DNA of 64,000 nt from Agreia sp. Leaf210 (GTDB taxonomy: Bacteria > Actinomycetota > Actinomycetes > Actinomycetales > Microbacteriaceae), in contig NZ_LMKK01000004.1 of assembly GCF_001421485.1 (NCBI RefSeq), positions 124,001-188,000 on the forward strand, read 5' to 3'. Shown in pieces: positions 7,391 to 17,431 of the stretch. The translations under genes and the position numbers were made by a program. The first letter of the stretch is position 1. Every line of letters begins with the position of its first letter. The notes under the pieces were generated by a model. That model saw only the letters and a list, made by a program, of their open reading frames with translations, was not told where the DNA came from and made no database searches.

Positions 7391-8884
7391 CTAGTCGAGC
7401 AGCAGCGCCGGCTCCTCGATGATGCTCGCGACGTCGGCCAGGAACCGGCTCGCCACGTCACCGTCGACAACGCGGTGATCGAAGCTCGCGCCCACGGTCG
7501 TCACGAAGCGCGGACGCACCTCGCCATCGACGACCCACGGCTTCTGCTTGATCGTTCCCAGGGCGACGATCGCGACCTCGCCCGGGTTCAGAATGGGCGT
7601 GCCCGTGTCCATGCCGAAGACACCGATGTTCGTGATGGTGATCGTGCCATTGGCTTGATCTGCCGGCGAGGTGCGCCCCTCGCGCGCGGTCAGCGTGAGC
7701 TGCTCCAGCGCCGTGGCGAGCTCGAGCAGCGACATGTCCTGCGCATCCTTCACGTTCGGAACGATGAGCCCGCGCGGCGTCGCCGCCGCGATGCCCAGGT
7801 TCACGTAGTTGCGAACGATGATCTCCTTGTCGGTCCACGCCGAGTTCACCATCGGGTTGCGGCGCACCGCCCAGATCATCGCGCGCGCCATGATCAGCAG
7901 CGGCGAGACCTTCACGCCTGTGAAGTCGGTCGATGTCTTCAGACGCTTCACGAACTCCATGGTGCGCGTGGCGTCGACGTCGACGAACAGGCTCACGTGC
8001 GGTGCCGAGAACGCGGAGTGCGTCATGGCCTTCGCGATCTGCTTGCGCACGCCCTTCACGGGAATGATCTCTTCGCGCGTGTCGGCCCACTGCGGCGTCT
8101 CGATGTTGTGGAACACCTTCGCCTGCTCCGCGTGCCGCACCACGTCGGCACGGGTGATGTCGCCGATGGGGCCCGTGGGCTGAACCTCGGCCAGGTTCAC
8201 GTCGAGGTCTTTGGCCAGCTTGCGAATCGGCGGTTTGGCGATGATCGGCAGGCCGGTCAGCACGGGCACGCGCGGGGCGCGGGCGCCGGATGCCTGCGGC
8301 TGGCCGCTCGAGGCGGGTGCCGCGGATGCCGTGGCCGGCTTGGCCCCGGCCGTTGCGGCGCCAGCGCGGCTGGGCCGGCGGCTGGCAACGTGGCCCTTGA
8401 TGCCGTACCCGACGAGGACCGCGCCCGAGGAGCTGTCTGATTCCTTCGAGACGGAAGCGGCGGCATCCGCTCGCACCTGCTCGGCCTCGACGACCGCGGG
8501 CGACGCTGAGGCCGCGGGAGCGACGTGGTGAGCGGTCGGCGCCGGTGCGGCGGGAACCGAGGCCGGTGCAGACGCGGGCATGGAGGCCGCGGTGATCGGC
8601 GTCTCGAAGCCAGGAACCGGCGCGGGCGCGACGGTGCCGCCGCCCGAGGAGTTCACGCTGATGATGGGAGTTCCCACGTCGACGGTGTCACCCTCGGCCA
8701 CGAGCAGCCCCTCGACGACGCCCTCGAACGGGGAGGGCAGTTCGACGAGCGACTTGGCGGTCTCGATCTCGACGAGCACGTCGTTGATGGCGACGGTGTC
8801 ACCGGGGGCGACGCGCCACGAGACGATCTCGGCCTCGGTGAGGCCTTCGCCGACGTCGGGGAGGTTGAAGTGCGAGGTGGTCAC
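7391..8884 (-). CDS. Dihydrolipoamide acyltransferase (E2) of a 2-oxoacid dehydrogenase complex
   Basis: Three domains can be seen in the 497 residues. An N-terminal lipoyl domain has the modified lysine in [16 protein letters not shown] (about 40-55). A long Ala/Pro linker is followed by a peripheral-subunit-binding domain ([28 protein letters not shown], about 215-255). The catalytic acyltransferase domain ends with [15 protein letters not shown], in which His and Asp of HxxxDG are the active site. It transfers acyl groups from E1 to CoA. It is the third gene of the hisC-like/E1alpha/E1beta/E2 cluster. A 25-bp-arm hairpin separates it from E1beta. The branched-chain complex (bkd type) is more likely than pyruvate dehydrogenase, given the split E1 and the anteiso/iso lipids typical of this family, but this is inference. 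No E3 gene is nearby. Confidence 0.88.
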   Translation of the reverse strand: MTTSHFNLPDVGEGLTEAEIVSWRVAPGDTVAINDVLVEIETAKSLVELPSPFEGVVEGLLVAEGDTVDVGTPIISVNSSGGGTVAPAPVPGFETPITAASMPASAPASVPAAPAPTAHHVAPAASASPAVVEAEQVRADAAASVSKESDSSSGAVLVGYGIKGHVASRRPSRAGAATAGAKPATASAAPASSGQPQASGARAPRVPVLTGLPIIAKPPIRKLAKDLDVNLAEVQPTGPIGDITRADVVRHAEQAKVFHNIETPQWADTREEIIPVKGVRKQIAKAMTHSAFSAPHVSLFVDVDATRTMEFVKRLKTSTDFTGVKVSPLLIMARAMIWAVRRNPMVNSAWTDKEIIVRNYVNLGIAAATPRGLIVPNVKDAQDMSLLELATALEQLTLTAREGRTSPADQANGTITITNIGVFGMDTGTPILNPGEVAIVALGTIKQKPWVVDGEVRPRFVTTVGASFDHRVVDGDVASRFLADVASIIEEPALLLD

Positions 8885-8906
8885 GATGCCATCCTTTGCT
8901 TGTTTT

Positions 8907-8967
8907 CGTTCCCTGAGCTTGTCGAAGGGAAGTTTCGATGCGTTCCCTTCGACAAGCTCAGGGAACG
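8907..8967 (-). terminator. Perfect 25-bp-arm hairpin between E1beta and E2
   Basis: Bases 8907-8931 and 8943-8967 are exact reverse complements around an 11-base loop. The arms contain the widespread CCCTGAGCTTGTCGAAGGG repeat. No U-tract follows. Inside an operon it may attenuate transcription or protect upstream mRNA, giving less E2 than E1. Confidence 0.6.
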
Positions 8968-8972
8968 GGAGG

Positions 8973-9953
8973 TTAGAACGCCAGCGACCGGTCGACCGCT
9001 TCGAGGATGCGGTCGACGTCGGGCAGGTACAGGTTCTCGATGCGAGGCGCGGGCATGGGAACGTCGAAGCCCGACACCCGGATCACCGGAGCCTGCAGCG
9101 AGTAGAACGCCCGCTCGGCGACGGTGGCCGCGATCTCGGATCCGACGCTGACGAAGCCGGCAGCCTCCTGGCACACGACCAGGCGCCCGGTCTTGGTGAC
9201 CGAGTCGAGAATGGGCGTGTAGTCGACCGGGCTCAGAGAGCGCAGGTCGATGACCTCGAGGCTCACTCCCTCGGTGGCGGCGAGCTCGGCGGCCTGCAGC
9301 ATCATGGTGACCATGGCGCCGTGACCGACCAGGGTCGCATCCGTGCCCGTGCGCGCAACGCGACTGGCGTGCAGCGGCGACGCCGAGGCATCCAGTTCGA
9401 CCGGGCCCTTGGGCCAGTAGCGGCTCTTGGGCTCGAAGAAGATCACGGGGTCGTTCGACTCGATCGACTCCTGGATCATCCAGTAGGCGTCGTTCGGGGT
9501 CGACGGGCTGACCACGCGCAGACCGGCCGTGTGCGCGAAGTACGCCTCGGGGCTCTCCATGTGGTGCTCGATCGCGCCGATGTGGGCGCCGTAGGGGATG
9601 CGGATGACCACGGGCATGCGCAGGGTTCCGCGTCCGCGGTTGGTGAGCTTGGCGAGCTGGGTGGTGATCTGGTTGAAGGCGGGGTAGACGAAGCCGTCGA
9701 ACTGGATCTCGCAGACGGGCCGGTAGCCGCGCAGGGCGAGGCCGATGGCGGTGCCCACGATGCCCGACTCGGCGAGGGGCGTGTCGAGCACGCGCGTGGA
9801 GCCGAACTCGGCCTTGATGCCCTCGGTCACACGGAACACTCCTCCGAGCGTTCCGATGTCCTCACCCATGAGCAGCACTTTGTCGTTGTCGCGCATGGCC
9901 TTGCGTAGGCCAGCGTTGATGGCCTTCGCCAGCGGAAGTTCTTCGACGGCCAT
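8973..9953 (-). CDS. 2-oxoacid dehydrogenase E1 component, beta subunit
   Basis: I place the start at the ATG complementary to 9951-9953, giving [20 protein letters not shown] (326 aa). This is the normal start of the family and overlaps the E1alpha stop by one base (TAATG). Family blocks include [67 protein letters not shown] and the C-terminal [19 protein letters not shown]. With the alpha subunit it decarboxylates a 2-oxoacid on thiamine diphosphate and passes the acyl group to E2 lipoate. The length matches BkdB/AcoB-type proteins. Confidence 0.9.
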   Translation of the reverse strand: MAVEELPLAKAINAGLRKAMRDNDKVLLMGEDIGTLGGVFRVTEGIKAEFGSTRVLDTPLAESGIVGTAIGLALRGYRPVCEIQFDGFVYPAFNQITTQLAKLTNRGRGTLRMPVVIRIPYGAHIGAIEHHMESPEAYFAHTAGLRVVSPSTPNDAYWMIQESIESNDPVIFFEPKSRYWPKGPVELDASASPLHASRVARTGTDATLVGHGAMVTMMLQAAELAATEGVSLEVIDLRSLSPVDYTPILDSVTKTGRLVVCQEAAGFVSVGSEIAATVAERAFYSLQAPVIRVSGFDVPMPAPRIENLYLPDVDRILEAVDRSLAF

Positions 9954-11074
9954 TACTTGTCTCCTCCGAACGACGCCTCGTAGTTCGCCAGCCAGGCCTT
10001 CTGCTCGGAGATGAGCGGGTGCGGCTCGCTGTAGACGTGGTCGAACAGGTTGTCGATCGTGGGGTTGGGCAGCTCGAGCGTGCGCTTGCGGATGTCCGCC
10101 GCGAAATCGGCCGCCTCTTGCTCGACGTCGGCGAAGAAGGCCTCGCTCGCGCCCTTGTTCCTCAAGAACGCCTCGAAGCGCAGAATCGGGTCGCGGGCGA
10201 CCCAGTGGGCCAGCTGCTCGTCGGTCTGGTAGCGGGTGGGGTCGTCGGATGTCGTGTGGGCGCCGATGCGGTACGTCATGGCCTCGACATAGCTGGGACC
10301 AAGGCCGTTGCGGGCGTCGTCGAGGTGCTTGGCCGAGACGGCGTAGCTGGCGAGAACGTCGTTGCCGTCGACCTGCACGCTCGGAATGCCGAAGCCGCGC
10401 GGGCGCAGGTAGAGGGGAACGCGCGACTGCGTGGCGACCGGAACCGAGATGGCCCACTGGTTGTTCTGCAAGAAGAAGACGGTGGGCGTCTGGTAGCTGG
10501 CCGCGAAGACCATGGCCTCGTTGACGTCGCCCTCGCTGGTGGAGCCGTCGCCGAAGTAGACGACCACGGCGGTGTCGGTGTCGGGGTTGCCCGTGCCGAC
10601 GGCGCCGTCGAAGTTGACGCCCATGGCGTAGCCGGTGGCGTGCAGCGTCTGCGTGCCGAGCACCAGGGTGTAACCGTGGAAGTTGCCGTTCTTCGGGTCG
10701 TTCACGTCCCACCCGCCGAGGGTGGTGCCGCGCATCAGGCCGACGATGCCCATGAGGTCGACGCCGCGGATCTTGGCGACGACGTGCTCGCGATAGCTCG
10801 GAAAGATGTGGTCTTGCGCGCGGGTGGCGCGGGCCGATCCGACCTGCGCGGCCTCCTGGCCGTGGCTCGGCGGCCAGAGGGCCATCTGCCCCTGGCGCTG
10901 CAGGTTGGTGCACTCGGTGTCGAAGCGCCGGATGACGAACATGTCGCGATAGAACTGCTCATGCTGAGCGTCGCTGAGCGCCTCTATGTAGGGCAGGTAC
11001 TCGTCGCTCCCGGCGCTGGGAGCGAAGGTGCCGTCTGTGGCCAGAAACTGAACCGCGGGCGGAGGAGTGGTCAT
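9953..11074 (-). CDS. 2-oxoacid dehydrogenase E1 component, alpha subunit
   Basis: 373 residues. The thiamine-diphosphate motif is clear: GDGSTSEGDVNEAM, then QNNQWAIS (GDG...N). FVIRRFDTECTNLQRQGQMALWPPSHGQEAAQVG is the normal N-terminal region of bkd-type E1alpha, and the phosphorylation-loop region YRIGAHTTSDDPTRYQ is also present. It should bind ThDP and the 2-oxoacid together with E1beta. It starts 31 bp after the aminotransferase stop and is translationally coupled to E1beta, so the four genes probably form one operon that deaminates amino acids and converts the oxoacids to acyl-CoA primers. Confidence 0.9.
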   Translation of the reverse strand: MTTPPPAVQFLATDGTFAPSAGSDEYLPYIEALSDAQHEQFYRDMFVIRRFDTECTNLQRQGQMALWPPSHGQEAAQVGSARATRAQDHIFPSYREHVVAKIRGVDLMGIVGLMRGTTLGGWDVNDPKNGNFHGYTLVLGTQTLHATGYAMGVNFDGAVGTGNPDTDTAVVVYFGDGSTSEGDVNEAMVFAASYQTPTVFFLQNNQWAISVPVATQSRVPLYLRPRGFGIPSVQVDGNDVLASYAVSAKHLDDARNGLGPSYVEAMTYRIGAHTTSDDPTRYQTDEQLAHWVARDPILRFEAFLRNKGASEAFFADVEQEAADFAADIRKRTLELPNPTIDNLFDHVYSEPHPLISEQKAWLANYEASFGGDK

Positions 11075-11105
11075 GGATGAACCCTCTTGTCTTTCGCTTG
11101 TATGC

Positions 11106-12212
11106 CTACGCTATCGGGTGCGTTGAGGGGCCATCTGAGAGGGTAGCCACAAGCTTTGACGACACAGCGATGAGTTTCTCTACAGATTCGTGCTCGCCGA
11201 TCGAAATCCGCACACCCTCGGGGTGGAACGCGCGCACGACTATTCCATTTTCGGCATATACCTCGGCGGCGTGGGCCGTGTGCTCACCGGTGGGCAGCCA
11301 GATGAAGTTTCCCTGCGGCTTCGGAGCGTCCCAACCCTGGTCGATGAGCGCGGCCCAGAGGGCATCGCGGCGCTGGGCGATGTCTACGACGCGCTCGTTG
11401 AGTTGAATGTCGTCGCCCAGGCTCACGACAGCGGCGTGCTGCGCCTGGTCGGTGATTCCGAGCGGAATAGCGGTCGTGCGGGCGGCCTGCAGGATGGCCG
11501 CCGGGCCGATCCCGTAGCCGACGCGCAGTCCGGCCAGCCCATAGGCCTTGGAGAAGGTGCGCAGAACGACGAGGTTCGGGTAGTGACCGAGCAGGGCGGC
11601 GCCGTCGACGGCATCCTCATCGGTGACAAATTCGGCATAGGCCTCGTCGAGAATCACGAGCAGATCGCTCGGAACGGCATCCATGAACTCTTCGAACTCG
11701 GTCTGGGTGACGATGGTTCCGGTGGGGTTGTTGGGGCTGCACACGATGATCAGGCGAGTGCGCTCGGTGATGGCGTCGAGCATCGCCGGCAGGTCGTGCC
11801 GATGGTCGTCGGTGTTGGGGACCTTGACGCTGACCGCACCGGTGAGGGTGGGCATCCAGGGATAAGCCTCGAACGAGCGCCACGAGTAGACGACCTCGTC
11901 ACCCGCACCGGCCGCGGCCTGCACCAGCTGCACGAGTAAGGAGACAGACCCGGCCCCGATGATGACCTCGTCGGCGCTCACGCCGAACCGCTCGGCCAGC
12001 TTGGCGGTGAGATCGGGCGCGGCGGCATTCGGATAGCGATTGAGCGAGGCGCTCGCCTGCTGCACGGCCTCGAGCACCCCGGGCAGCGGCGGAAAAGGGT
12101 TCTCGTTGCTCGAGAGCTTGAACCCTCCCTCTATAGAGGTGCCCTGCCTATACGGGGGCAAGTCGAGGATTTCGGGGCGCAGCTTGACGGGGGGAATGGA
12201 GGAGTCACTCAC
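11106..12212 (-). CDS. Histidinol-phosphate / aromatic aminotransferase (class I/II)
   Basis: 368 residues with fold-type I PLP features: [15 protein letters not shown] near the N-terminus, [11 protein letters not shown] (substrate/PLP contact), ILDEAYAEF with the Asp that pairs with the pyridine N, the Schiff-base lysine in [17 protein letters not shown], and the C-terminal Arg in VRISIGEHE. This is the HisC subfamily. In actinobacteria close paralogues act as phenylalanine or general aromatic aminotransferases, and the absence of other his genes plus the tight link to E1/E2 favours that role here. Probably the first gene of the operon. No leader or attenuator recognised. Confidence 0.82.
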   Translation of the reverse strand: MSDSSIPPVKLRPEILDLPPYRQGTSIEGGFKLSSNENPFPPLPGVLEAVQQASASLNRYPNAAAPDLTAKLAERFGVSADEVIIGAGSVSLLVQLVQAAAGAGDEVVYSWRSFEAYPWMPTLTGAVSVKVPNTDDHRHDLPAMLDAITERTRLIIVCSPNNPTGTIVTQTEFEEFMDAVPSDLLVILDEAYAEFVTDEDAVDGAALLGHYPNLVVLRTFSKAYGLAGLRVGYGIGPAAILQAARTTAIPLGITDQAQHAAVVSLGDDIQLNERVVDIAQRRDALWAALIDQGWDAPKPQGNFIWLPTGEHTAHAAEVYAENGIVVRAFHPEGVRISIGEHESVEKLIAVSSKLVATLSDGPSTHPIA

Positions 12213-12354
12213 TGGGTCAGTCTATGTTGCACGATGAACTCAGGATCAGGCCAATCGGAATACGCCGACCCATTTCCTAGAGCATGACGAAGTTGAGCGG
12301 ACACACGATGCCCGCGAGCCATCCATAGCCGCCACTTAGCACTATCGTCTTCTA

Positions 12355-13167
12355 ATGGTCGATATTCCATGGGAAGGCATCCCGAATTGGATAACAGCAA
12401 GCACTAGTTTTTTGACGCTCGTCGCCGCGGTGTTCGCGGGTATCTTCGCCAGGCGAGCGGCTCATTGGACGCGCAAACAGGCGGAGGCTACGGACCTCCA
12501 AGTCGATATCGCACGCACCGCCCTCGGTGTCGCGGAACAAGACGCTTTGGCGGCGCAAACAGCGATTGACCTCCAGCGCACCGAAGCTGACCGAAGTGCT
12601 CGAGCGCGCGAGGAGACAAGGCTAGATTCGCTCGCCCCCATCATTTTCGCGCGGGCCAAGCCTTCTCGAATCATCAACCGAGCGTTTCTCGAGATTCGAA
12701 GCGCTGACGGCTGGACACGTGTCGACGACCCCGTAGAGGTGCAAGGTCATGAGACACATATTTTTCGAACCAATCTCATACTCGAGTTCGAGAACGTCTC
12801 CGAGAACGTCGCCCAGGTCGACATTATTGACAACGCCTCGGGAGAAACGGAGCTGAGATCCGGTGACGCACTGTTCATCTCACCACGATCGTCGAAAGAA
12901 CTCCTCTGGAGCCGCATAGTCCCGTCGTCTGTTTTGCACTCCGATGAAATCAACTCGCCCCAAAACTGGCTGTTCAACATGACTTTCTGGGCACGCGATC
13001 TCGGCATGAATGTCAGGGACTCATACCGGTTCAATGCCGATCTCAGGTTCTTCGACCGCGACGGGTCTCGGTTATTGGTGTCACCTGTTCCCGCTATTGT
13101 CTGGGGTGAAAATGTCGCGACACCACTACCTGGCCGAGTTTATGAACGGCTAGACGCTAACGGTTAA
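12355..13167 (+). CDS. Membrane-anchored coiled-coil protein of unknown function, 270 aa
   Basis: One N-terminal membrane helix (about residues 13-32, ITASTSFLTLVAAVFAGIFA) is followed by a basic patch and an Ala/Gln/Glu-rich heptad-like helix (about 40-85), then a globular beta-rich domain to the end (LILEFENVSENVAQVDI...). The product is probably anchored in the membrane with the C-terminal domain in the cytosol. It is the first gene of an AT-richer island and lies 67 bp upstream of the HEPN gene on the same strand, so the two may be co-expressed. I do not recognise a family. No strong RBS; the transcript may be leaderless. Confidence 0.6.
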   Translation: MVDIPWEGIPNWITASTSFLTLVAAVFAGIFARRAAHWTRKQAEATDLQVDIARTALGVAEQDALAAQTAIDLQRTEADRSARAREETRLDSLAPIIFARAKPSRIINRAFLEIRSADGWTRVDDPVEVQGHETHIFRTNLILEFENVSENVAQVDIIDNASGETELRSGDALFISPRSSKELLWSRIVPSSVLHSDEINSPQNWLFNMTFWARDLGMNVRDSYRFNADLRFFDRDGSRLLVSPVPAIVWGENVATPLPGRVYERLDANG

Positions 13168-13234
13168 AGGGCCACGCCAATCTCCCGAAAGGTGTTGAAC
13201 GTGACTACCCTGAGGTGGCCCCTAGGCTCGACGG

Positions 13235-14536
13235 ATGGCAAACAGTCTGGAATTAGGCACCCGCCGAACAGGTAATCTCATTGATTTCGACCCCACCACA
13301 GAACCTGTAAACGTCACGCTTGAATATGACGAGAAGGGCATCCGCGTCGTCATTCCCTGGTCATCTACTGCGGATTATTACGCGTCTTGGTTCCTCAGCG
13401 ACGAATATCTAGGCTCCTCCAATACAAAAAAACCTGTGCCGAAGCAGCTCCTCTTCGATGACTCCCACGGCACGGTCTTGCTCGTCGATTGCTGGGCTCG
13501 GGGTTTCCACACAAACCTGTCGAGCGGCAGCGGTCGAGTGTGGGCTAAATACGCGATCCCCGGCATCCAAGAGAATACTGACTTCTTGCAAATCAATGGG
13601 GCTCGCTCCCTCGTCTCGGGCCTCCATGAGTGGCTTGGTAAACGTTCGATCGAGACCGATGTCGATCGTGAGAGCCGAGCTCTGACGGTCACGGCGAAGT
13701 CGGGTAGCCCAGTACTCGTGAATTCGACACTCAGCCTGCAACCAACCTGGGGAATCGACCATGCGAGTAACAACGAGTCCATCACGGTCACGGATCTCGT
13801 CTATTGCGTGTCGCGGAGCGCCGACCCTGTTGACTGGACTGACTTGACGCGAACTCATCTTGGCCTGCGTGACCTTTTGGTTCTCTCTCGTTGGATCGCC
13901 GAGTCGAGCACGGTTGAAGGTGCGCTCAAGTTGGATGACCCGTTGAAGACCCTCGATGGAACCGAGCACGGCGAGCAATGGCGCTCAGTCACAGCAATTC
14001 AAGACAGGCCCGAATTGATGCGTCCGGCAGGGTACCGGCCCCACCTAATCGAGTTCGATGACATAGGGGCCAACGGAATCGATGCCTGGTTGAAGCTGCG
14101 GGAAGATTTTTCACGGGCACTAGATCCGGTCATCTCAGATCGTTTCCTCGACCGCGTGGGGCCGGTTACTCACATGGCTCAAATCGGCCCGGGCCTTGAA
14201 GCACTCGGATATCTCTTGTTGCTCCGCGACAACATACCCAACGCTCAAGCTAAGAATTCTCCTCTTAGAGTAAGACTGATTCGGATTCTCCAGGACGTTG
14301 CCGGCTCACTTCCATTCGACGAAACAGAGTGGATCGAAGGCACAGTCAGCGCCTACAACGGGATCAAGCACGCGAATCGCAAGCTCCCGTCTGAACTTGA
14401 ACTGCTGAACCGTTGGCGCGAGTCAGTGCTCGTCATCCGAGCCTGGGTCGCATTGGAACTTGGTCTAACCCCTGAGGTGGTGAAGAGTCGACTCAGCCGC
14501 GATCCACAAAGTAGCCCTTACGTAGCCCGCAGCTAA
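13235..14536 (+). CDS. ApeA-like protein with C-terminal HEPN-type domain (candidate defence gene)
   Basis: 433 residues, no membrane segment. The N-terminal part (LGTRRTGNLIDFDP..NVTLEYDEKGIRVVIPW) looks like the beta-rich ApeA N-terminal domain. The C-terminal 130 residues are helical and carry GTVSAYNGIKHANRK followed by a long helix ending ALELGL, as in HEPN_Apea domains. ApeA is a known single-protein anti-phage system in which HEPN is thought to act as an RNase. Here the usual R-N-x3-H motif reads Y-N-G-I-K-H, so the Arg is missing and activity is uncertain. Codon use is clearly more AT-rich than in the core genes around it. Assignment is by pattern only. Confidence 0.55.
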   Translation: MANSLELGTRRTGNLIDFDPTTEPVNVTLEYDEKGIRVVIPWSSTADYYASWFLSDEYLGSSNTKKPVPKQLLFDDSHGTVLLVDCWARGFHTNLSSGSGRVWAKYAIPGIQENTDFLQINGARSLVSGLHEWLGKRSIETDVDRESRALTVTAKSGSPVLVNSTLSLQPTWGIDHASNNESITVTDLVYCVSRSADPVDWTDLTRTHLGLRDLLVLSRWIAESSTVEGALKLDDPLKTLDGTEHGEQWRSVTAIQDRPELMRPAGYRPHLIEFDDIGANGIDAWLKLREDFSRALDPVISDRFLDRVGPVTHMAQIGPGLEALGYLLLLRDNIPNAQAKNSPLRVRLIRILQDVAGSLPFDETEWIEGTVSAYNGIKHANRKLPSELELLNRWRESVLVIRAWVALELGLTPEVVKSRLSRDPQSSPYVARS

Positions 14537-14732
14537 TGGCGACTACTCGACCTCGCGACGTATGACGATGTCCGGACAAGGCACGACCCGCAACTTTGAT
14601 TGCTCGTTGACCTGGTCCCCACGTGACTATCCGGGCGCTTCCCAGCCGAGCAAAATTCAGGAAAATCTGCACCAGTCAGGGGAAAGAGTGTGGGTAGGTA
14701 GGCCCAACCTTGCTTTCTACAGACGCTCGGCT

Positions 14733-17417
14733 CTACTTCTTCTTTCTGCGAGGCATCACGGCTCGCCACTGCACGCTTCGTCCACGGCTAGAGGACCGCC
14801 ACAGAGCCGTCAACGAAGCGGTCGGCGTGTTATATGAACTGATCACGAGCAGTCCGAGGTTGCCATAGCCAAGTGCCCGCTCCCGTCGCCACGCATCGTC
14901 ATGGCGCACGTCATCGTCCTCGAGAATCGCAATTCCCACTGAGGTGCATTGTGCTACAAAACGCTCCCTGAGACTGTCCTCGACCGACTTCTCGCTAAGT
15001 GCTCCGCCCAGCGTCGGAAGAGTAGATTCCGGCTGGTCTGCATATACAGTTGCATTCAATCCGATTGACGCAAGCCGAGCCCTAAGCGCAACAACCCCAG
15101 CGTCAAAGCCTGCGGTGAACACTACGGCAATCTGTCGCTCTCTGAGATTCTGGATCATCGCATCAGGTAGTGGTTCATCCCTCTCCTCGCCTAGGCGCTG
15201 TGTTTGCTCTGAACCAGTTAGAGATTCAAAAATACTTATCGCCGACGACCCCCTTCCGATGATGTCGTCAACGAAAATGATTGGGTCTACTCGGCCCAAT
15301 GCGCCGTCGAGGTTCCGGACGTTCAAGCCGAGTTCCTCACTTAGGTCCCCCGCGTGGTAGCCAACGATCGAAGAGCCGTCCTTGGGATCGCCAAGAGCTA
15401 CAACAGATGCTTGGCTGAAAGATGGGTTCGACCCGATAAAATTTCTGAGAGCTTTAATGCCATCGTCTCTCGATAACATTCTCACAGACGAGATCACTTT
15501 TAAGGCCAGAGGCTGCAGATCTTCGTCAAATTGCCCTATCCAATCGGTGACTTTCGTCTCGTTCAGAGTAGACGTCGCGTCTGGCACCTCAGCCGGCCCC
15601 ATGTAGCCCGCTAGCCCGGCGAGCGCCTGTCGGATTGTCCCTGTCGTCCCTACCTCTGTGAGGAAGGCGGGAGTGGGACGAAGGTCTCGTGATAGCTCTT
15701 TGTAGAAGCCAGCGAGATTGAGCGCCTCCCGCAAATCGCGCATCCTTTTCCCACCGAACTTGGAGTACGCACGCATCTCTTTTGGAATGCGCACTCCATA
15801 CAGCTCTCGTGCAGCCACTTCGACGGAAATGTGCACCAAGTCTGCGAACTCGCGTGGGGCGAACACGAAGCCAACATCTTTCGTATTTACATAGGCGTCA
15901 GCCCACCCTCGATTTTCGGCTCTGACCTTCTCGACCTTGAAGAGATTGCCGTCCTCATCTACCAGAAAAGCCCTACTCTGGTCGGATTCCGCGCCCCGAC
16001 CTGAGCTGGGGGGATCGATCCGGATGTACGCCCGAAGGTCTTCGTCAGTTAGGTTCTCGAGATCTGCCTCGCGATGCGCGAGCTCAGCCGCTCTTCGGAG
16101 CGTGCCAATCACTTTGTCAAAAAATACGCGGACGGGTACCGGGTCTTCATTCTGAGACAATTCTCGAATGAACTTCTCATTGGCTACGCGAAGTTCAGGG
16201 TCGTTCTTGTAAGCGTCAAAAGGCATCGTTTGCGCAAAAGCAAAGCTGCGAATGAAGAGCCGCCTCGAGCCCAAGCGATCCAAGATATCCAGCGCAACCC
16301 TCAATCGATTTTCGTCAATCGAAACAGTCAGGCCGGCGTTCCTTCGATCGAGTTCGGCTCGATCGAGATCCAGAAACTTTTCGTCGGTGATTGATAGCGG
16401 AATTCGCGCGGATTTACTGTCAAGCAGCGGGGCGATCAATTCTACGATTGAACCGACCATTGATTCGACAGCGCGAACTTTGTGGTGCCTGTAGATCTTG
16501 TCGAACATCAAACTTCTACTAAGGCTCACTTCGTCCAGAGCACTTGCACCAGACCTCGCGACGCCTATCAGGACGTGGCCACGCTCTAAGGCTTGCACAC
16601 CACCGATTTCATCTGGAAGTTTCTCGGAGCGGACGGGAACTGCTCGCACCTTCTGGACTAGGCGCACTACGTCAGTTACCACAGGCACTCCGCACATTTT
16701 GGCGTCACGAGGCATGTAGTCGAGCTTGTCGGCGTCAAAGGGGCCACTGATCAACTCCTGCAAGAGCGGAAATTCATCGTCAATCTTCCGTCCCACAATG
16801 ATGTCGGCGATCCAGTCCGGCTCTGATGGCTCAAAAGTTCGTTTGCTAGTGAAGCCGTAAGCACGACTAAACAGCTCTGCCACCGCCGGACTCTTCATCA
16901 TGAAGTACGCAGCCATCTCTGAGAGCTGCGACGGGGTCGATTTCCTTATGCTTCGTTGAAAATCAAGGAGAACTTCGCGGCATTCGTCGTCGTCTCTCAA
17001 TGCATTCTCGACGACGTGCGACATTAGACCGTGTCCGACGTCGTGACAAAGACCCGCCAGACGCAGTGTTCCCTCCCACTTCGCAAGAAGTGGTTCGGTC
17101 CCATGGGCGTTGATCGACTCCACTAATTGGTTGATCTGGTGAGCAACGCCGAGACTGTGTTCGAAGCGGCTGTGATTGGCTGCCGGATACACGAAATGGA
17201 CTACACCGAGTTGACGAATCTTCCGAAGACGCTGAAGCAGCGGACTGTCAAGGATGACTACCTCATGAGGCTCAAGAACAATGGTCCCCCATACGGGATC
17301 ATTGAACTCCTTCGTTTCCCGCAAGAGAGATTTAGGTAATTGAGTTAGGTACGGGCGAAGCAAATCTTCTGTAAAGGATTCGATATCCGCTCTGTATGCA
17401 TCGAGCGCCTCGGTCAC
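14733..17417 (-). CDS. HD-domain phosphohydrolase fused to a phosphoribosyltransferase-like domain, 894 aa
   Basis: The N-terminal third is a SAMHD1/dGTPase-like HD domain: RFEHSLGV (His87), LCHDVGHGLMSH (His125-Asp126, His134) and ISGPFDADKLDYMPRDAK (about 223-240), the block in which SAMHD1 relatives carry D.DrlDYllRD. A helical middle (about 250-580) follows. The C-terminal 250 residues contain a type I PRTase PRPP loop, IIFVDDIIGRGSSAIS (about 713-728), a preceding strand and a Trp-rich tail. The HD part should hydrolyse (d)NTPs or cyclic nucleotides; the PRTase part should bind PRPP or a nucleotide. A related PRTase domain has been listed among conflict-system effectors (PRTase-CE). It sits 14 bp after a small partner gene and is divergent from a MerR-like regulator. 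A role in immunity or nucleotide control is inferred. Confidence 0.7.
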   Translation of the reverse strand: MTEALDAYRADIESFTEDLLRPYLTQLPKSLLRETKEFNDPVWGTIVLEPHEVVILDSPLLQRLRKIRQLGVVHFVYPAANHSRFEHSLGVAHQINQLVESINAHGTEPLLAKWEGTLRLAGLCHDVGHGLMSHVVENALRDDDECREVLLDFQRSIRKSTPSQLSEMAAYFMMKSPAVAELFSRAYGFTSKRTFEPSEPDWIADIIVGRKIDDEFPLLQELISGPFDADKLDYMPRDAKMCGVPVVTDVVRLVQKVRAVPVRSEKLPDEIGGVQALERGHVLIGVARSGASALDEVSLSRSLMFDKIYRHHKVRAVESMVGSIVELIAPLLDSKSARIPLSITDEKFLDLDRAELDRRNAGLTVSIDENRLRVALDILDRLGSRRLFIRSFAFAQTMPFDAYKNDPELRVANEKFIRELSQNEDPVPVRVFFDKVIGTLRRAAELAHREADLENLTDEDLRAYIRIDPPSSGRGAESDQSRAFLVDEDGNLFKVEKVRAENRGWADAYVNTKDVGFVFAPREFADLVHISVEVAARELYGVRIPKEMRAYSKFGGKRMRDLREALNLAGFYKELSRDLRPTPAFLTEVGTTGTIRQALAGLAGYMGPAEVPDATSTLNETKVTDWIGQFDEDLQPLALKVISSVRMLSRDDGIKALRNFIGSNPSFSQASVVALGDPKDGSSIVGYHAGDLSEELGLNVRNLDGALGRVDPIIFVDDIIGRGSSAISIFESLTGSEQTQRLGEERDEPLPDAMIQNLRERQIAVVFTAGFDAGVVALRARLASIGLNATVYADQPESTLPTLGGALSEKSVEDSLRERFVAQCTSVGIAILEDDDVRHDDAWRRERALGYGNLGLLVISSYNTPTASLTALWRSSSRGRSVQWRAVMPRRKKK

Positions 17418-17431
17418 GTCTTCGACGAGTT

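Noticed and set aside
8973-10913. 646-codon frame suggesting an E1alpha-E1beta fusion
   Set aside because: The upstream part is a wrong-frame reading of E1alpha; a normal E1beta start with one-base overlap lies at 9953.
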